Positions 33,378 through 43,211 of a stretch of 64,000 bases of DNA are shown piece after piece (the stretch's first letter is position 1; each line of letters begins with the position of its first letter). This DNA is from Cycas panzhihuaensis (taxonomy: Eukaryota > Cycadophyta). Both the position numbers and the translations under genes were made by a program. A model generated the notes under the pieces. It had not been told where the DNA came from, made no database searches, and saw only the letters and a program-made list of their open reading frames with translations. The stretch is from the NCBI GenBank assembly GCA_023213395.1, contig CM041465.1, positions 239,327,741 to 239,391,740 of the forward strand. The letters run 5' to 3'.

Positions 33378-34007
33378 TGTTGAGAATACAAGGTCCTAAC
33401 CCTTTAACCTCCACTAAGATCTATTGCATCCTTATAACTAGTTATAGAAATCAAAACTTAAAATTACATGCAAGTTCTAAAATCAGAGATTATACAGAAC
33501 AAGAAAATGAAAGCCAAACATCACATGTGCACCCGATATAATGTGGTAAAACCCTAGCAGTGTGCTAGGGAAACATCTACACAGGAAAGGTATCGATATT
33601 TATTGCTATAGAATGGAGAAACAGTATATCATAGTTATAGAGTGCTCTTAGGAACAATAATTAGTCATCACCCTTACCACAATTATATTGCATTACATTA
33701 CAACATAATAAGAAAAGCCCTAAAATGGGCTATATGAAAGGAACATCCAAGACCTAAATCTTAACCATAGAATCTAGGGTATTTGTATCAAATTATCCTG
33801 ATTCTCTTTACATTTTGATAAGGTTTACATGGCTAATTTTTTAGGTTGAGGGATATCACCCCTGAACCCCCTCCTAGCGGGGGGCATTCCACACCCCCAC
33901 CCCAGCTAAGGGGCTCCCTTGGAACCCCCGAGAAAGATTAGGAGGGGAAATTGCCCCGAAAACATACCATAATTTTAGCCCCATAATTATTGTCATAATA
34001 CCCAACA
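33378..34007. mobile_element. Solo copia LTR X1 (TSD CTTCT)
   Basis: The LTR runs from TGTTGAGAATACAAGG to ATACCCAACA and is flanked on both sides by CTTCT (33373-33377 and 34008-34012). It is homologous to X2 and to the LTR of copia H. No internal sequence is present, so it is the product of LTR-LTR recombination. By comparison with H its element read on the minus strand. Confidence 0.95.
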
Positions 34008-35889
34008 CTTCTCTGTGAATGATGTGGTAAACCTGTAATCACAAAGGTTTTCTACCCTTTTCCAAAGGGCCACTAGAGTGCCAAGAAAATATATGTATAT
34101 ATGTGGTTGTTAAATACTAAGAATATCGTAAGTTAAAGCACTTCAAGTCAAGCAAACTTCCAACAAAAGAACAACTGCAAATCTCCTCAAAGCCAACAAC
34201 ACAAGATAAGTGATGTGAATGGTTAGCCTTAGAATGGCTAACCCTCCAACAAGCACACCTCCACACTACCTCTAAGAATAGGAAACAACAGGTTGGGATA
34301 GCCTAATGGTAGCAAATAATAAGAGAGATAAATAGCATGAGGTTTGAAAATATCATCTATGTTGCAAGCATTATTATGTGTAGTAATTTGCAACGTTAAT
34401 TAAGCCAAGACCCAAGGTGGATATGAGACACTACTCATGACTAGAAAATTTACCTAAGTAAGGTTCTTAGGCATGGATATAGCACAGCAAGGGGATATAT
34501 ATGCTAATATCCAACAATGACCTACTTCTAGAAGCTCCCTGGTAGCTCAAGAAAGGCATGAGAGGAGGAGAGGAGAAGAGGAGAAGGGGGTTACCCTTGA
34601 GGAGCAAGCCTAGTTGGGTACAAAACCCACCTTGGCTCCTTTCTCTCACTTTTTAAGGACCTCTCCCTGTAGCCTCCTTGGAGAAACTAGGAGAGGGTAG
34701 GAAGATGATGTAGACAGAAAGAAAGAAATGGAGGGATTGCCTCCTATATGTACTAGAAAGCTAGAAAAAGAAAGATATTCCAAGTGATCTAATCTCTTTT
34801 AAGAAAGTTTAAAAGGAACAAAATGGAGAAAACATGAGATGATACCTATTGGGCTAAATTAGAGACAAGTCTACCTAAGAAACTGGCAGAAAATGACAAA
34901 TCTATGGTGCTTACAGATGGATTCCCAGAAGAGCAATGAAACCTGGAGACAAACTTGCTGATAGGGTATAGAGTTAAAACTTGGAGTATATCCTTGCTTG
35001 GAGAAGCTTGTTGGTGAGCCTGTTACCGCATATCCAAGCTAAAGAGGGTGGATCTCAGGCTGGAGCATAGGGAACTCAGGTGTTGTAGGGCATTCCTATA
35101 GAAAATTACTTGTGAAGGAAGGAGAAACGAGGAGAGCATGTGGAAGAAGAGGAGGAAAATAAAGTTCTTTTGGGCTTTATACCTAACCCTAGCTTGAATG
35201 GACGATTAGGGTTAGGCTAGGACTCGGAGGGTGCCTAAGCCATGTGCCAATTTCACGAAAAAAGTAAAATTTTCCATAGTAGATTTTAAAAAAGGTTTTA
35301 TGATAGTCCCCCCATAGCAAACTTCGTGGTACTGCTACATTTATTGCGGTGTAATGACAGAGGCAAAAATATGACAAAAATAAGTATAAAAATGGGTGCC
35401 TAGTAGCCCTAAAGGAGGGTACCCCAGGGCTAGGAGGGGCTGACCCTCCTTCCAGGTGGATGGGAACAGTCATATAGAGAGGATGACCTAAACTAGATGG
35501 GGTACCAGAGTGGTAGGGTTCCCAGGAAACTGGTAACTAGAATAGGGATGTATCAATCATACTTAGCGAGGTGCTAAGGGTTGCAATGTGGCAAAGAGGG
35601 TGTGAATGGATCATATGGGCTGAGTGAAGCTTAAGACAATATGGAGGTTCATAGGAGGGTTGTGGAGTGCCATGGGGATGCATGTCCCGCAGATCATCAT
35701 AGGCTGAAAGGGTATCAAGCAATATGATCAACCAACGAATGTAGGATAATCACTCAAATATATCAGTCGGTTATGTAAAACAAGGATGCTTTAGTTTATG
35801 TTTCTATAGAAGTAACAAAGGTAAAGGCATCATACATGTACTTACATAAGTTGACTTGCTAAGAACCCATTCTTGGTAGCTGGGAAACA

Positions 35890-35905
35890 CTGCCCCCTTA
35901 GTAGT
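35890..35905 (-). promoter_or_regulatory. Polypurine tract of element C
   Basis: The minus strand reads CTAAGGGGGCAG directly before TGTTTCCC of the LTR. Confidence 0.88.
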
Positions 35906-36409
35906 AGAGCCTTGCAGCTCATAGGTGTAATGCGACAATGAATGCTGGCAACACAATGTTAGTAGCATGTATATGTACAAATAATCATAACAATGGTATG
36001 AGCCAAAGGTAATGGCGAGTGTCGTGGTAGAATGTGTGGGTCTAGAGGCAAGGATGAGACAACATAGGGGTTGCCTATGTGTTGCTATATAGACAACATG
36101 CAATGATAGTGGATGAGAGGGATGCCCCCATCATAAGAGTAGAATAGAAGGGTGGCGAGGACCACATGTAATATCAGATTGATGTCATGAACAAAGAGCT
36201 ATGTACAGAAGCAAGTCAAGAATAGCAAGAGTTATATACTAGGATGCTAAGAGTAGAGTGAAGAAAATAAACCTAGTAGTTTCCATAGTTTAACCTCATT
36301 AGTAACCAACTTTCAGAGATGCGAATGGATCACGATGTGAAGAATAATAGGACCCAGGACTTGGGTGCCTAGGCAATTGAACAAGTCTCTCAAGGTGGGT
36401 TGATAAGGA
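35906..36409 (-). other. C 3' untranslated region
   Basis: Non-coding sequence between the second RNase H and the polypurine tract, similar to A at 5490-5820 and D at 50850-51280. No gene is visible. Confidence 0.65.
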
Positions 36410-36812
36410 GAGGGAGGTGATGCTCGAGAATAAGGTGAACTAAGCTGTCTACTTCGGCATTGAGAGCTCAAGGAATATGTCAGATGTCAGTAGATGGAAA
36501 ATAAGCTAACAATGACCTAGGAGTCGAGGCAAGGGCTCTCAAGTATGGGCATCAATCCTGGTAGACCTCGGTGAGATGGGACACCATAACTTGAGAGTCA
36601 CAGAAGAGAACGATGGGTCCATGGTGGAAGCAGAGCACATTGGTAAGGGCCTCAATAATAGCTATGTACTCAGTCTCATTATTGATGGCCTCAGGAAGAA
36701 AGATCCTAGAATGTATAAATTCATATATGGAAGGATCACAAAGAATCCACGCAGTGACGGAAGGGCCTAGGTTGCCACGACTCCTACTATCGGTCAAAAT
36801 AAGTAATGCCAT
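36410..36812 (-). pseudogene. Second RNase H (RVT_3 type) of element C
   Basis: This frame is separate from pol and about 4.6 kb beyond the integrase stop. It has the four-part layout of RNase HI: LILTDSRSRGNLGPS (first Asp, where D reads FTDGGSRGNPGPS), EAINNETEYIAIIEAL (Glu), IVLFCDSQVMVSHL (third Asp) and HIP...ALNAEVDSLV (fourth Asp). The N-N-E-x-E-Y and L-x-C/D-S-Q-x-x-V pattern is that of RVT_3 domains rather than the gypsy RNase H in pol. The first 87 codons are open; later Arg and Gln codons are stops. Tat elements are known to carry a second RNase H, usually reported within pol. Here it is near the 3' LTR and head to head with the PMD gene. Confidence 0.8.
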
Positions 36813-37374
36813 AACAAAAAGGATTAAAGTCTTAGTAGAGAGAAAGTACTGACGAGATCGGTAAGTGAGGAGGACTCAACGATATGAAACCATCATAAGG
36901 GACTCGAGTGGTTATCAATAAAGGCCACGAAGGGTAAGAAGACCCAGAGATGAAGCTACCCGAGGGCAGAAAAGTTGATTCGGTAGACGGGAGAGAACCC
37001 ATGGCAAAGAGGCCCCTCTAGGGGTGCCAAAGGTTGCTTTAAGGAAGCAAAGCACAGTCCCAAGCAGGGAGACACTTCTTTTGGGAGCCTCGGAGGCACG
37101 AACGAGAATAAAAAATGGTTTTAGGATGGTGAAATAAGCTAAATGAGTATAAACTCGAGTATATATGGAGGTGGCATATAAAATAAGGCAGAAGGGGCCT
37201 CATAAGGCTAAAGAGAGGGGCGCCATAAATGCACCTAGAGGGTCAAGAAAAAAGAAGGCCATGAAAGCAAAACGAGAGACAGATCTAGAAGGTAAAGATG
37301 ATTAAAGCAGAGAAATGGTCTTAAGGGATATCATGGTGAGAGAAAGAGAAGAGGTACTTATCAGGGCCCCCACC
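36813..37374. promoter_or_regulatory. Shared spacer between second RNase H and antisense PMD gene (C)
   Basis: About 560 bp separate the starts of the two divergent genes, with matching sequence in D at 51672-52219. It is Gly/Arg-codon-like but without a continuous frame. A divergent promoter here is possible. The minus strand has a TATATACTCG stretch near 37160, and the plus strand has the TATA box at 37375. Confidence 0.4.
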
Positions 37375-37383
37375 TATATAAGG
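37375..37383 (+). promoter_or_regulatory. TATA box of the antisense PMD gene in C
   Basis: TATATAAGG in the context CCACCTATATAAGGAAAA. D has the identical box in an equivalent context at 52220-52228, although surrounding sequence has diverged. It lies about 700 bp before the start codon, which leaves room for a 5' leader intron. Confidence 0.65.
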
Positions 37384-37892
37384 AAAACTTGATGAAAATG
37401 GAATTCATTTTCATAGGCTCACGATCGATTTAGAGCCCTTCTCCTTACACAATAGAGTATTGCCCAACTTCAGAGGCAAGTAGGAAGAGATCAGACTATT
37501 AGATCAGGACGCGAAGGTAGCCAGTGAGACCAGAGAGACGAAATGGCAGTAGCGAAGCTAGATCCAGTGAGTGGATCACTTGTTCCCTAACCCATTTTGT
37601 CATTTAAGTTTTATGGCTTTTTAGTACATTTTAGTGTAGTTTTAGGGCCCTTATGCACAAATGGCAATCTCCTAGAGTCCAAATTGGACCCAATGAGAGG
37701 GGGGATTGGGGTATTAGGTAGACCTGATCTTGGTGGGCTAGAGCAAGGCCCACCTAGATAAACATTTTTGGTTTTTTGGGCTAGAAACTCCCCATAATGT
37801 AGGGGTGGCACTAGCACCGCTGTAAAGATTGCAGTGCCATGACCTTTGCTACGGGGTCGCTGAGATTATGCAAAAATCTTAGCGGGCCCTAT

Positions 37893-37922
37893 GCTAAACT
37901 CTACGGTACCGTAGAGTTTAGC
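37893..37922. promoter_or_regulatory. 30-bp perfect palindrome upstream of the antisense gene (C)
   Basis: The sequence is its own reverse complement over 30 bp. It is centred on GGTACC, with outer arms GCTAAACTCTAC and GTAGAGTTTAGC. D has an imperfect version near 52725-52750. The LTRs of the family carry related inverted repeats with the same AAACT...GGTACC...AAGTTT design. Confidence 0.8.
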
Positions 37923-39282
37923 GCGGTGCAAAGGAATACATGCTTAAAAACATAATAGATGGCCCAAAGGAGTATCAAACCTTAATCGGGGAGGAACGAG
38001 GGGTAGTCTTAAAGGCAGGCAGGCAGGTTTAGATGAGTTTTGATTGGTTTTTGGGTGTTTTACAGGTAGTTATCATGGTGGATAACCATGAGAACATAGG
38101 AGTAGCTATTCTTAGCTTCATCAAGATGATGTCTCACAAAGATTGGTGAGTGTTGGCGAGTTATGGCCTACTGAAGGCCATCTAGACGTCGTAGTATGCA
38201 TCCAATCAATACCTCCTAGTGGATATAGTCTCACATTAGGATCGATGGACGCATGCATTCCATCTCCCCCAAGTGGATATGTCACAATCACACTAGGAGA
38301 CATCCAAAGGATCTTGGGGGTATCGGTGGTAGAAGCACCAACGTCACTAGGGGCATTGCCTAGTAATAATGCTGCATATAGGGAGGCAGCGACCTACTTC
38401 ATAGGTCAAGACTAGTGGGAGAGGAGGGACATTCCTGTATAGAGTATGATCATGTCTAGGATTCCTTGGGTGAGGAAGTTGATTACATTATGCATTCTAT
38501 TCTAGATATCCCAGAAATAGAATTATAGGGACATACCTGGCAGGTGGTTGGACACTATGAGGAGATGTGAGGCTAGGGAGAGGTTGGATTATGCTACACT
38601 AATAGTGGTGAACTTGATCACCCAACTAGATGCCATAAGGGTAGCCGAGAGAGGAGGACTATCATACATCATGCTGTTGTAGTGTTGGTTCTTCTATCAT
38701 TTAGGGTAGTGGCACCAACAAGAGGACCACATCCAATTTCAGCATGGGCTCCCATGGTCCACAGGTGGCAGATTCGGTTCAGGGGAACCGAGGACCAAGT
38801 ATACATCTAACGTTCAGTGGAGGCTACATCACTATACATCCTCACCATCGCAGACTATATAGTAGATCCATATAGAGGGGTGAGGTGGGATAGTGATGAC
38901 GAGGTAGGAGGAGGAGGAGGTGCCCTTAGCGATGGAGATGATGATGATGGAGGTGATGGGGCTAGCCCATTGGGACTAGCAGGTGGAGAGGCAGGTCTAT
39001 CAGGGACCGCAGGAGGAGAGGCAGGACCATCAGGGGCCATAAGAGGAGAGGTGGGTCCATCAAGGACTGCAGGTAGAGGTGGAGCACCTCAGACACCAGT
39101 CCGAAGGTTGAGGATAGTGGGGAGAGCCCAAGCAGTGCTGACACTAATAGAGGAAGGTAGATGTACCCCAGTAGGCCGGGCAATCGGTGAGGTGGTACCA
39201 AAGGAGGAAGAGGTACCAATAGTAGAGGGAAGACCCAAGGAGGAGGTGATTGTCCAATTCAGGGAGCTTACAGTCCCAGAAG

Positions 39283-39409
39283 GTGAGATGCTACATTTTC
39301 CTGTCATCTTTCGATCACTAGATATTTGGTTACTTTATTTTGTTTTATTTGTTTAGTATAGATATGGATATACATATACTGACACATGGCATGTTGGATT
39401 TTGTAACAG
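39283..39409 (+). other. Intron of the antisense gene in C
   Basis: GTGAGATGC at the left and TTGTAACAG at the right bound 127 bp of T-rich sequence with no frame. D has the counterpart at 54110-54227 with GTGAGACC and ATAGCAG, and B keeps the acceptor. Coding similarity between copies stops and resumes at these points. Confidence 0.65.
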
Positions 39410-39660
39410 TGGTGGACATCAGGAGGTTGGTGGAGGTAGTAGTTTAGGAGATGTTCCCCCAGGCCTACGTAGAGAGGCAACCTCCCATCCAGGTAGGAGA
39501 GGAGCCACGGTCGACAGGGGCCCATATGGCAGCCTTCGTCCCATTAGTCAGAGCTAGAGAAGTGTGGGTAGCAGAGTCCCAAGAGCACAAGGCATGAGTG
39601 GGATGACTACAGGGAGAGTGGACATGACTAGATTGGAGAGGGATGCTCTATGAGGCAGAG

Positions 39661-40307
39661 TGTTGAGAGGATAAGGTCCCAACCCTTAAACCGCCACCAG
39701 GATCTAAACTATTCTTACGACTAGTTATAGGAATCGAAACTAAAATTTAACATACAAGTTCTTAAACTACGGATAAAATAATAAAATGAATAAAAAGCCA
39801 AGCATCATATATACACCTGATATAACGTGGTAAAACCCTAGCAGTGTGCTAGGGAAACATCCACATAGGAAAGGTATTGGGCTTTATTATTGTAGAATGG
39901 AGAAAATATACACAATCCTATAGTAGAGTGCTCACAGCAACAACAACCAGCTGCCCAACTCCTCACAGTACATTGAATGCTATCAACATAATAAAAAATG
40001 CCCTAAATCAGGCTACATGAGAGGGTCATCCAAGGCATAAATCTCGACAATAGAATCTAGGGTATTTTGAGCGAATGACCTTAATTCCCTTTACAATTTA
40101 ATATACTTTTCAGTGCTGAATTTTTGGGTCAGGGTCTATCACCCTCGAACCCCCTCTTTGTGGGGGGCATTCCATGCCCCCCATACCCCTTGGCCAAGGG
40201 GGGCTCCTGCCCCTCTTAGAACCCCTCGAGGAAGGTTTGGGAGGGAAACTACATTGCCAGCATGTCAAAATTTTAGCCTCCAACCATTGTTGTCACATTA
40301 TCGAACA
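39661..40307. mobile_element. Solo copia LTR X2
   Basis: The LTR runs from TGTTGAGAGGATAAGG to TATCGAACA and is homologous to X1 and H. It sits within exon 2 of the antisense gene of C. The flanks CAGAG and CCAGC do not make a clear 5-bp duplication, so the target repeat may have mutated. Confidence 0.85.
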
Positions 40308-40639
40308 CCAGCTCTAGGCTCTAAAGGCTCAGGGAAGAGTAGGCAGTGATGCAAAGAGTCACATTAGGATAGTGATGCTAGAGGAGCAGCTCCAAGGAGT
40401 GGGCAGTGAGAGGGATCGTATCTAGGCACGATACAATCAGTTGGTGGACCATATGGCATCAAGGTCATCACGGAGTAGGACATATACCCATATAGTGGTG
40501 ATAACTTCGAGGAGGCCTCGAGATGAGGGGAGCAAGGCAGGGAGCTCCCAAAGGCGTAAGAGGAGTCTGGGAGGCATGTGATCCCCAGGAGAGGGATCAC
40601 ATAGACTAGGAGATGATGCTCTAGGAGCAAGATAACATG

Positions 40640-41405
40640 AGAGAGTAGGGCATACTAGTTTTTATTTGAGAAAGCATCAGACCTCTAGGGAGTCACCATA
40701 TGTTACCACATGATTGTACTCCTCTCTACAAGGATTCTGGCTTCTTACAGATGATGCACCATACCATTTGTATGATATGCCACATGTTGATTTTATGTAT
40801 ATAGATGGGGCCATTGGCATCCCATTTGATGTATGTTGATATGTATGATGACACATGATGATGGATGATGTTGTGTTTACCTTTATATGTATGTATATGT
40901 GTATATGTATGAGGGTGCACGGATGTATGAGGAGTTATAGATCATGATGTTTTTGAGTTGATTATGGCACAATTTGTGTTTGAGGTTTGTTTGAGTTGCA
41001 CACACTTCCTTTCATGCAGGGCCACATTCCTAACAGGCACACACATAATCACCATGAGCATCAGCGATGGATATATGTAAGGCTAGGAGATAGGGCAACA
41101 TACATATCCATGTAGGAGCATAGCGAAATATGCAAAAGAAACGCTAGTGGGAAGGGAGTGACAATACTCCAGCATGCCATCCTAGTTGGGGAATGTTTCC
41201 AATCTCAAGAGTGATAGAGACAACACACCCGATTAGGAAGATGGCGCCCCTAGAAAAAGGAGGATAAGGGGTACCGTGGGAGGAACCCAGAGTAAGCAAG
41301 AGGGCCACTCTAAGTCGTCATTCCACTTGTGACTAGGGGGAATGAGGACATGCCTAGGGTGGTAGTTTAGGCTCATTTCAAAGCATAAAGGGAAGAGTGG
41401 AATAG
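40640..41405 (-). other. C post-integrase region
   Basis: Non-coding sequence between the integrase stop and the end of the antisense gene. It includes one copy of the 85-bp unit at 41298-41383 and matches B at 27610-28370 and A at 5830-6230. No gene is visible. Confidence 0.65.
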
Positions 41406-42640
41406 TCATACATAAAATTTCTTCAGGAATTTCCCATTAATGGCCTTCTCGAATTCGAGGCCCTCCAAGGTGCGATCCTGTAAGCGCCATTCTTGAGGCT
41501 CTCGAGAACGATAAAAGGGCCAACCCATTTGGGTCTGAACTTGGTCAGATGGTCATGGAGATACTCCAATTTGAGGACATGATCCCTAGGATGTAAAGGA
41601 TGGGAAAAAAGGTGTTTGTCATATGTCCTTCACACCCTATTCTTAGAAGTGAGGTTCACTTGGTAGGTAGTCAAGCACTTCTCGTCTAAGGCTTCAAGGT
41701 CCAAGAGGCGAGCCTGGCAGATAGACTCCTCATCGACAAGACCTTAGAGAGAGACTCGTAAGGAAGGAATCTCCACTTCCAATGGGAGAACTGCCTCTAT
41801 TCCATAGACTAAGGAGAAAGGAGTCATTCCTATAGCCATGTGGATAGATGTGCGATATGCCCATAAAGCGAAATAGAACTGGAGATGGAGCTAGAGATGC
41901 CAATCCCTTTAGGATTGGCCCACAGTTTTCTTTAAAATATTTATAAGGGTTTTGTTGAATGATTCGACCTGACCATTGGCCTTGGGGTAACAGGGAGAGA
42001 AAGTTTTATGAGAAATGTTAAATTTCTTGCAAAGCTCATCCATCTCCTTATTATAGAAAAGAGTCTCATTGTCCATGATCAGGACATCGAAAACTCCAAA
42101 ACAATAGATGATATGCTAGTAGACAAAAGTGGTTATCATCTTACCAGGAGTAGTAGTCAAAGGAATTGCTTCTGCCCATTTAGTAAAGTACTCTGTAGCA
42201 GTCAAGATGAACTTGTGCTGTGATGAAGAAGGTAGGGATATGGCTCCAATAAGGTCCAAACCCCATTGGAATAAGGTCCATGGAGATATGATGTGATGGA
42301 GAGCCTCAGAAGGCAAGTGAGTGATGTTGGCATACTCCTAGCATCGCCAACATCTCAGGGCATAGGCATGGGTATCCTTAAAGAGGGACAACCAATAATA
42401 CCCTCCATACGGAGGATCCTTTGCACCATGGATTGGCCCCCAAAGTGGCCCCTACAAATGTCATTATGGCATCCACGGAGTAATTGGTTTGCCTCATCAG
42501 GGTTGACATGGTGAAGAAGGATCCCATTGAAATATCTTTTATACAATACTTCACCCATAAGGAAGTACTGCTTGGTAGTAGCCCAAATACGAGACTTAAC
42601 TTGGTTGCTAGCTTCAGAGTGATATTACTGCTGAGTAAGG
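41406..42640 (-). pseudogene. Integrase of element C
   Basis: The zinc-binding part is near 42378-42560 (HHVNPDEANQLLRGCHNDIC, GHFGGQSMVQRIL). The core has DLIGAISLPSS near 42270 (first Asp) with TATEYFTKWAEAIPL, then LIMDNETLF near 42080 (second Asp kept, next Gly changed to Glu), and GQVESFNKTL near 41970 (Glu). The C-terminal end near 41430-41560 reads LEGLEFEKAI-like sequence and stops at 41406-41408. Several frames are needed, so it is inactive. Confidence 0.85.
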
Positions 42641-43211
42641 TATTATACGATGTCCCCATACCACTCACTGTCAGCAAGTGAATGAGGAGGAGAGTCCTGA
42701 ATAGCTAGGATGGGCTTATTAGGGATAGAATCATCAACATGAATGTCCAAAGGGTTCAGGATGGAGGTGTTAGCGAGTTGCTCGACCACTACCATCCCCT
42801 TCTTTGACTTCCTATTAACGATTTGGAGGTCAAATTCTTGAAGGAGGATGGCCCACTTGCCAGTCCTACCTGTCAAGTCAGGTCGAGTGAGAAAATATCA
42901 TAAGGGATCAGATTAAACGATCACCTAAGTGGTATTCCTAAGCAAGTAATGCCTAAACTTCTTGGTTGCATGTACTAAAGAGAGGCATTCCTTCTCAATG
43001 GAAGAATAATTGAGTTCAGCAACCACGATAGTATGACTGATGAAGTAAATGGCCCTCTTAGTTCCTGAATCATCCTCTTGGGCTAACATGGCACCCAAGG
43101 ACTCATTAGTAGCTGAGGTATAAATGATGAATGGCATATCAAAGAGAGTGGATAGAAATTTTAGGGTGGAAGTAAGGGATTCCTTGAGTTCTTCGAAGGA
43201 TTGTTGGGCCT
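42641..43211 (-). pseudogene. RNase H of element C, C-terminal part
   Basis: It carries IIYTSATNESLGAMLAQEDD, ISHTIVVAELNYSSIEKECL and FRHYLLRNTT, then TGRTGKWAILLQEFDLQIV and KKGMVVVEQLAN. The N-terminal part continues at 46026 on the other side of solo LTR S. The joint reads ...CAACAATCC...GGCCC in C where B has an uninterrupted FSSKAQQAFEEL segment. Confidence 0.85.

Larger units (their letters stand above)
32331..35889 (-). repeat. C 3' LTR, truncated at its left end
   Basis: It is homologous to the LTRs of B, S and D, and its right end GGTAGCTGGGAAACA matches theirs. The left end starts at CTTACCCTTGGATGG, which is about 240 bp inside D's LTR, so that much is missing. It contains a long (TA)n tract and the solo LTR X1. 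The GGTACC-type motif region is near 35315-35345 and a TATA box lies near 35175 on the minus strand. Confidence 0.85.
38075..40632 (+). pseudogene. Antisense PMD-type gene carried by element C
   Basis: This gene lies on the strand opposite to gag-pol. The start ATG follows a TTTTACAG splice acceptor at 38058-38065, so a 5' leader intron is likely. Exon 1 (38075-39282) encodes a plant mobile domain-like part: DRWTHAFHLP, then VTITLGDIQRILGVSV and TSLGALPSNNAAYREAATYF. It continues with VRKLITL and AERGGLSYIMLL, an Asp/Gly-rich acidic linker (residues coded near 38880-39060) and a Glu-rich end. An intron (39283-39409, GT...AG) follows. Exon 2 encodes a coiled-coil tail and is split by solo LTR X2. 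Stops at Trp codons and a shift near 38260 disable it. PMD proteins of plants act in gene silencing, and PMD domains are also known in transposons; function here is not shown. Confidence 0.72.

Noticed and set aside
38855-39219. Minus-strand open frames rich in Pro/Ser and Leu across the PMD gene
   Set aside because: They are complements of the Gly/Asp-rich linker of the plus-strand gene, and they differ between C and D.
35906-41405. An env-like gene in the 3' region of C, as in some Athila elements
   Set aside because: No signal peptide or transmembrane segment was seen. The region is explained by the second RNase H and the antisense gene.
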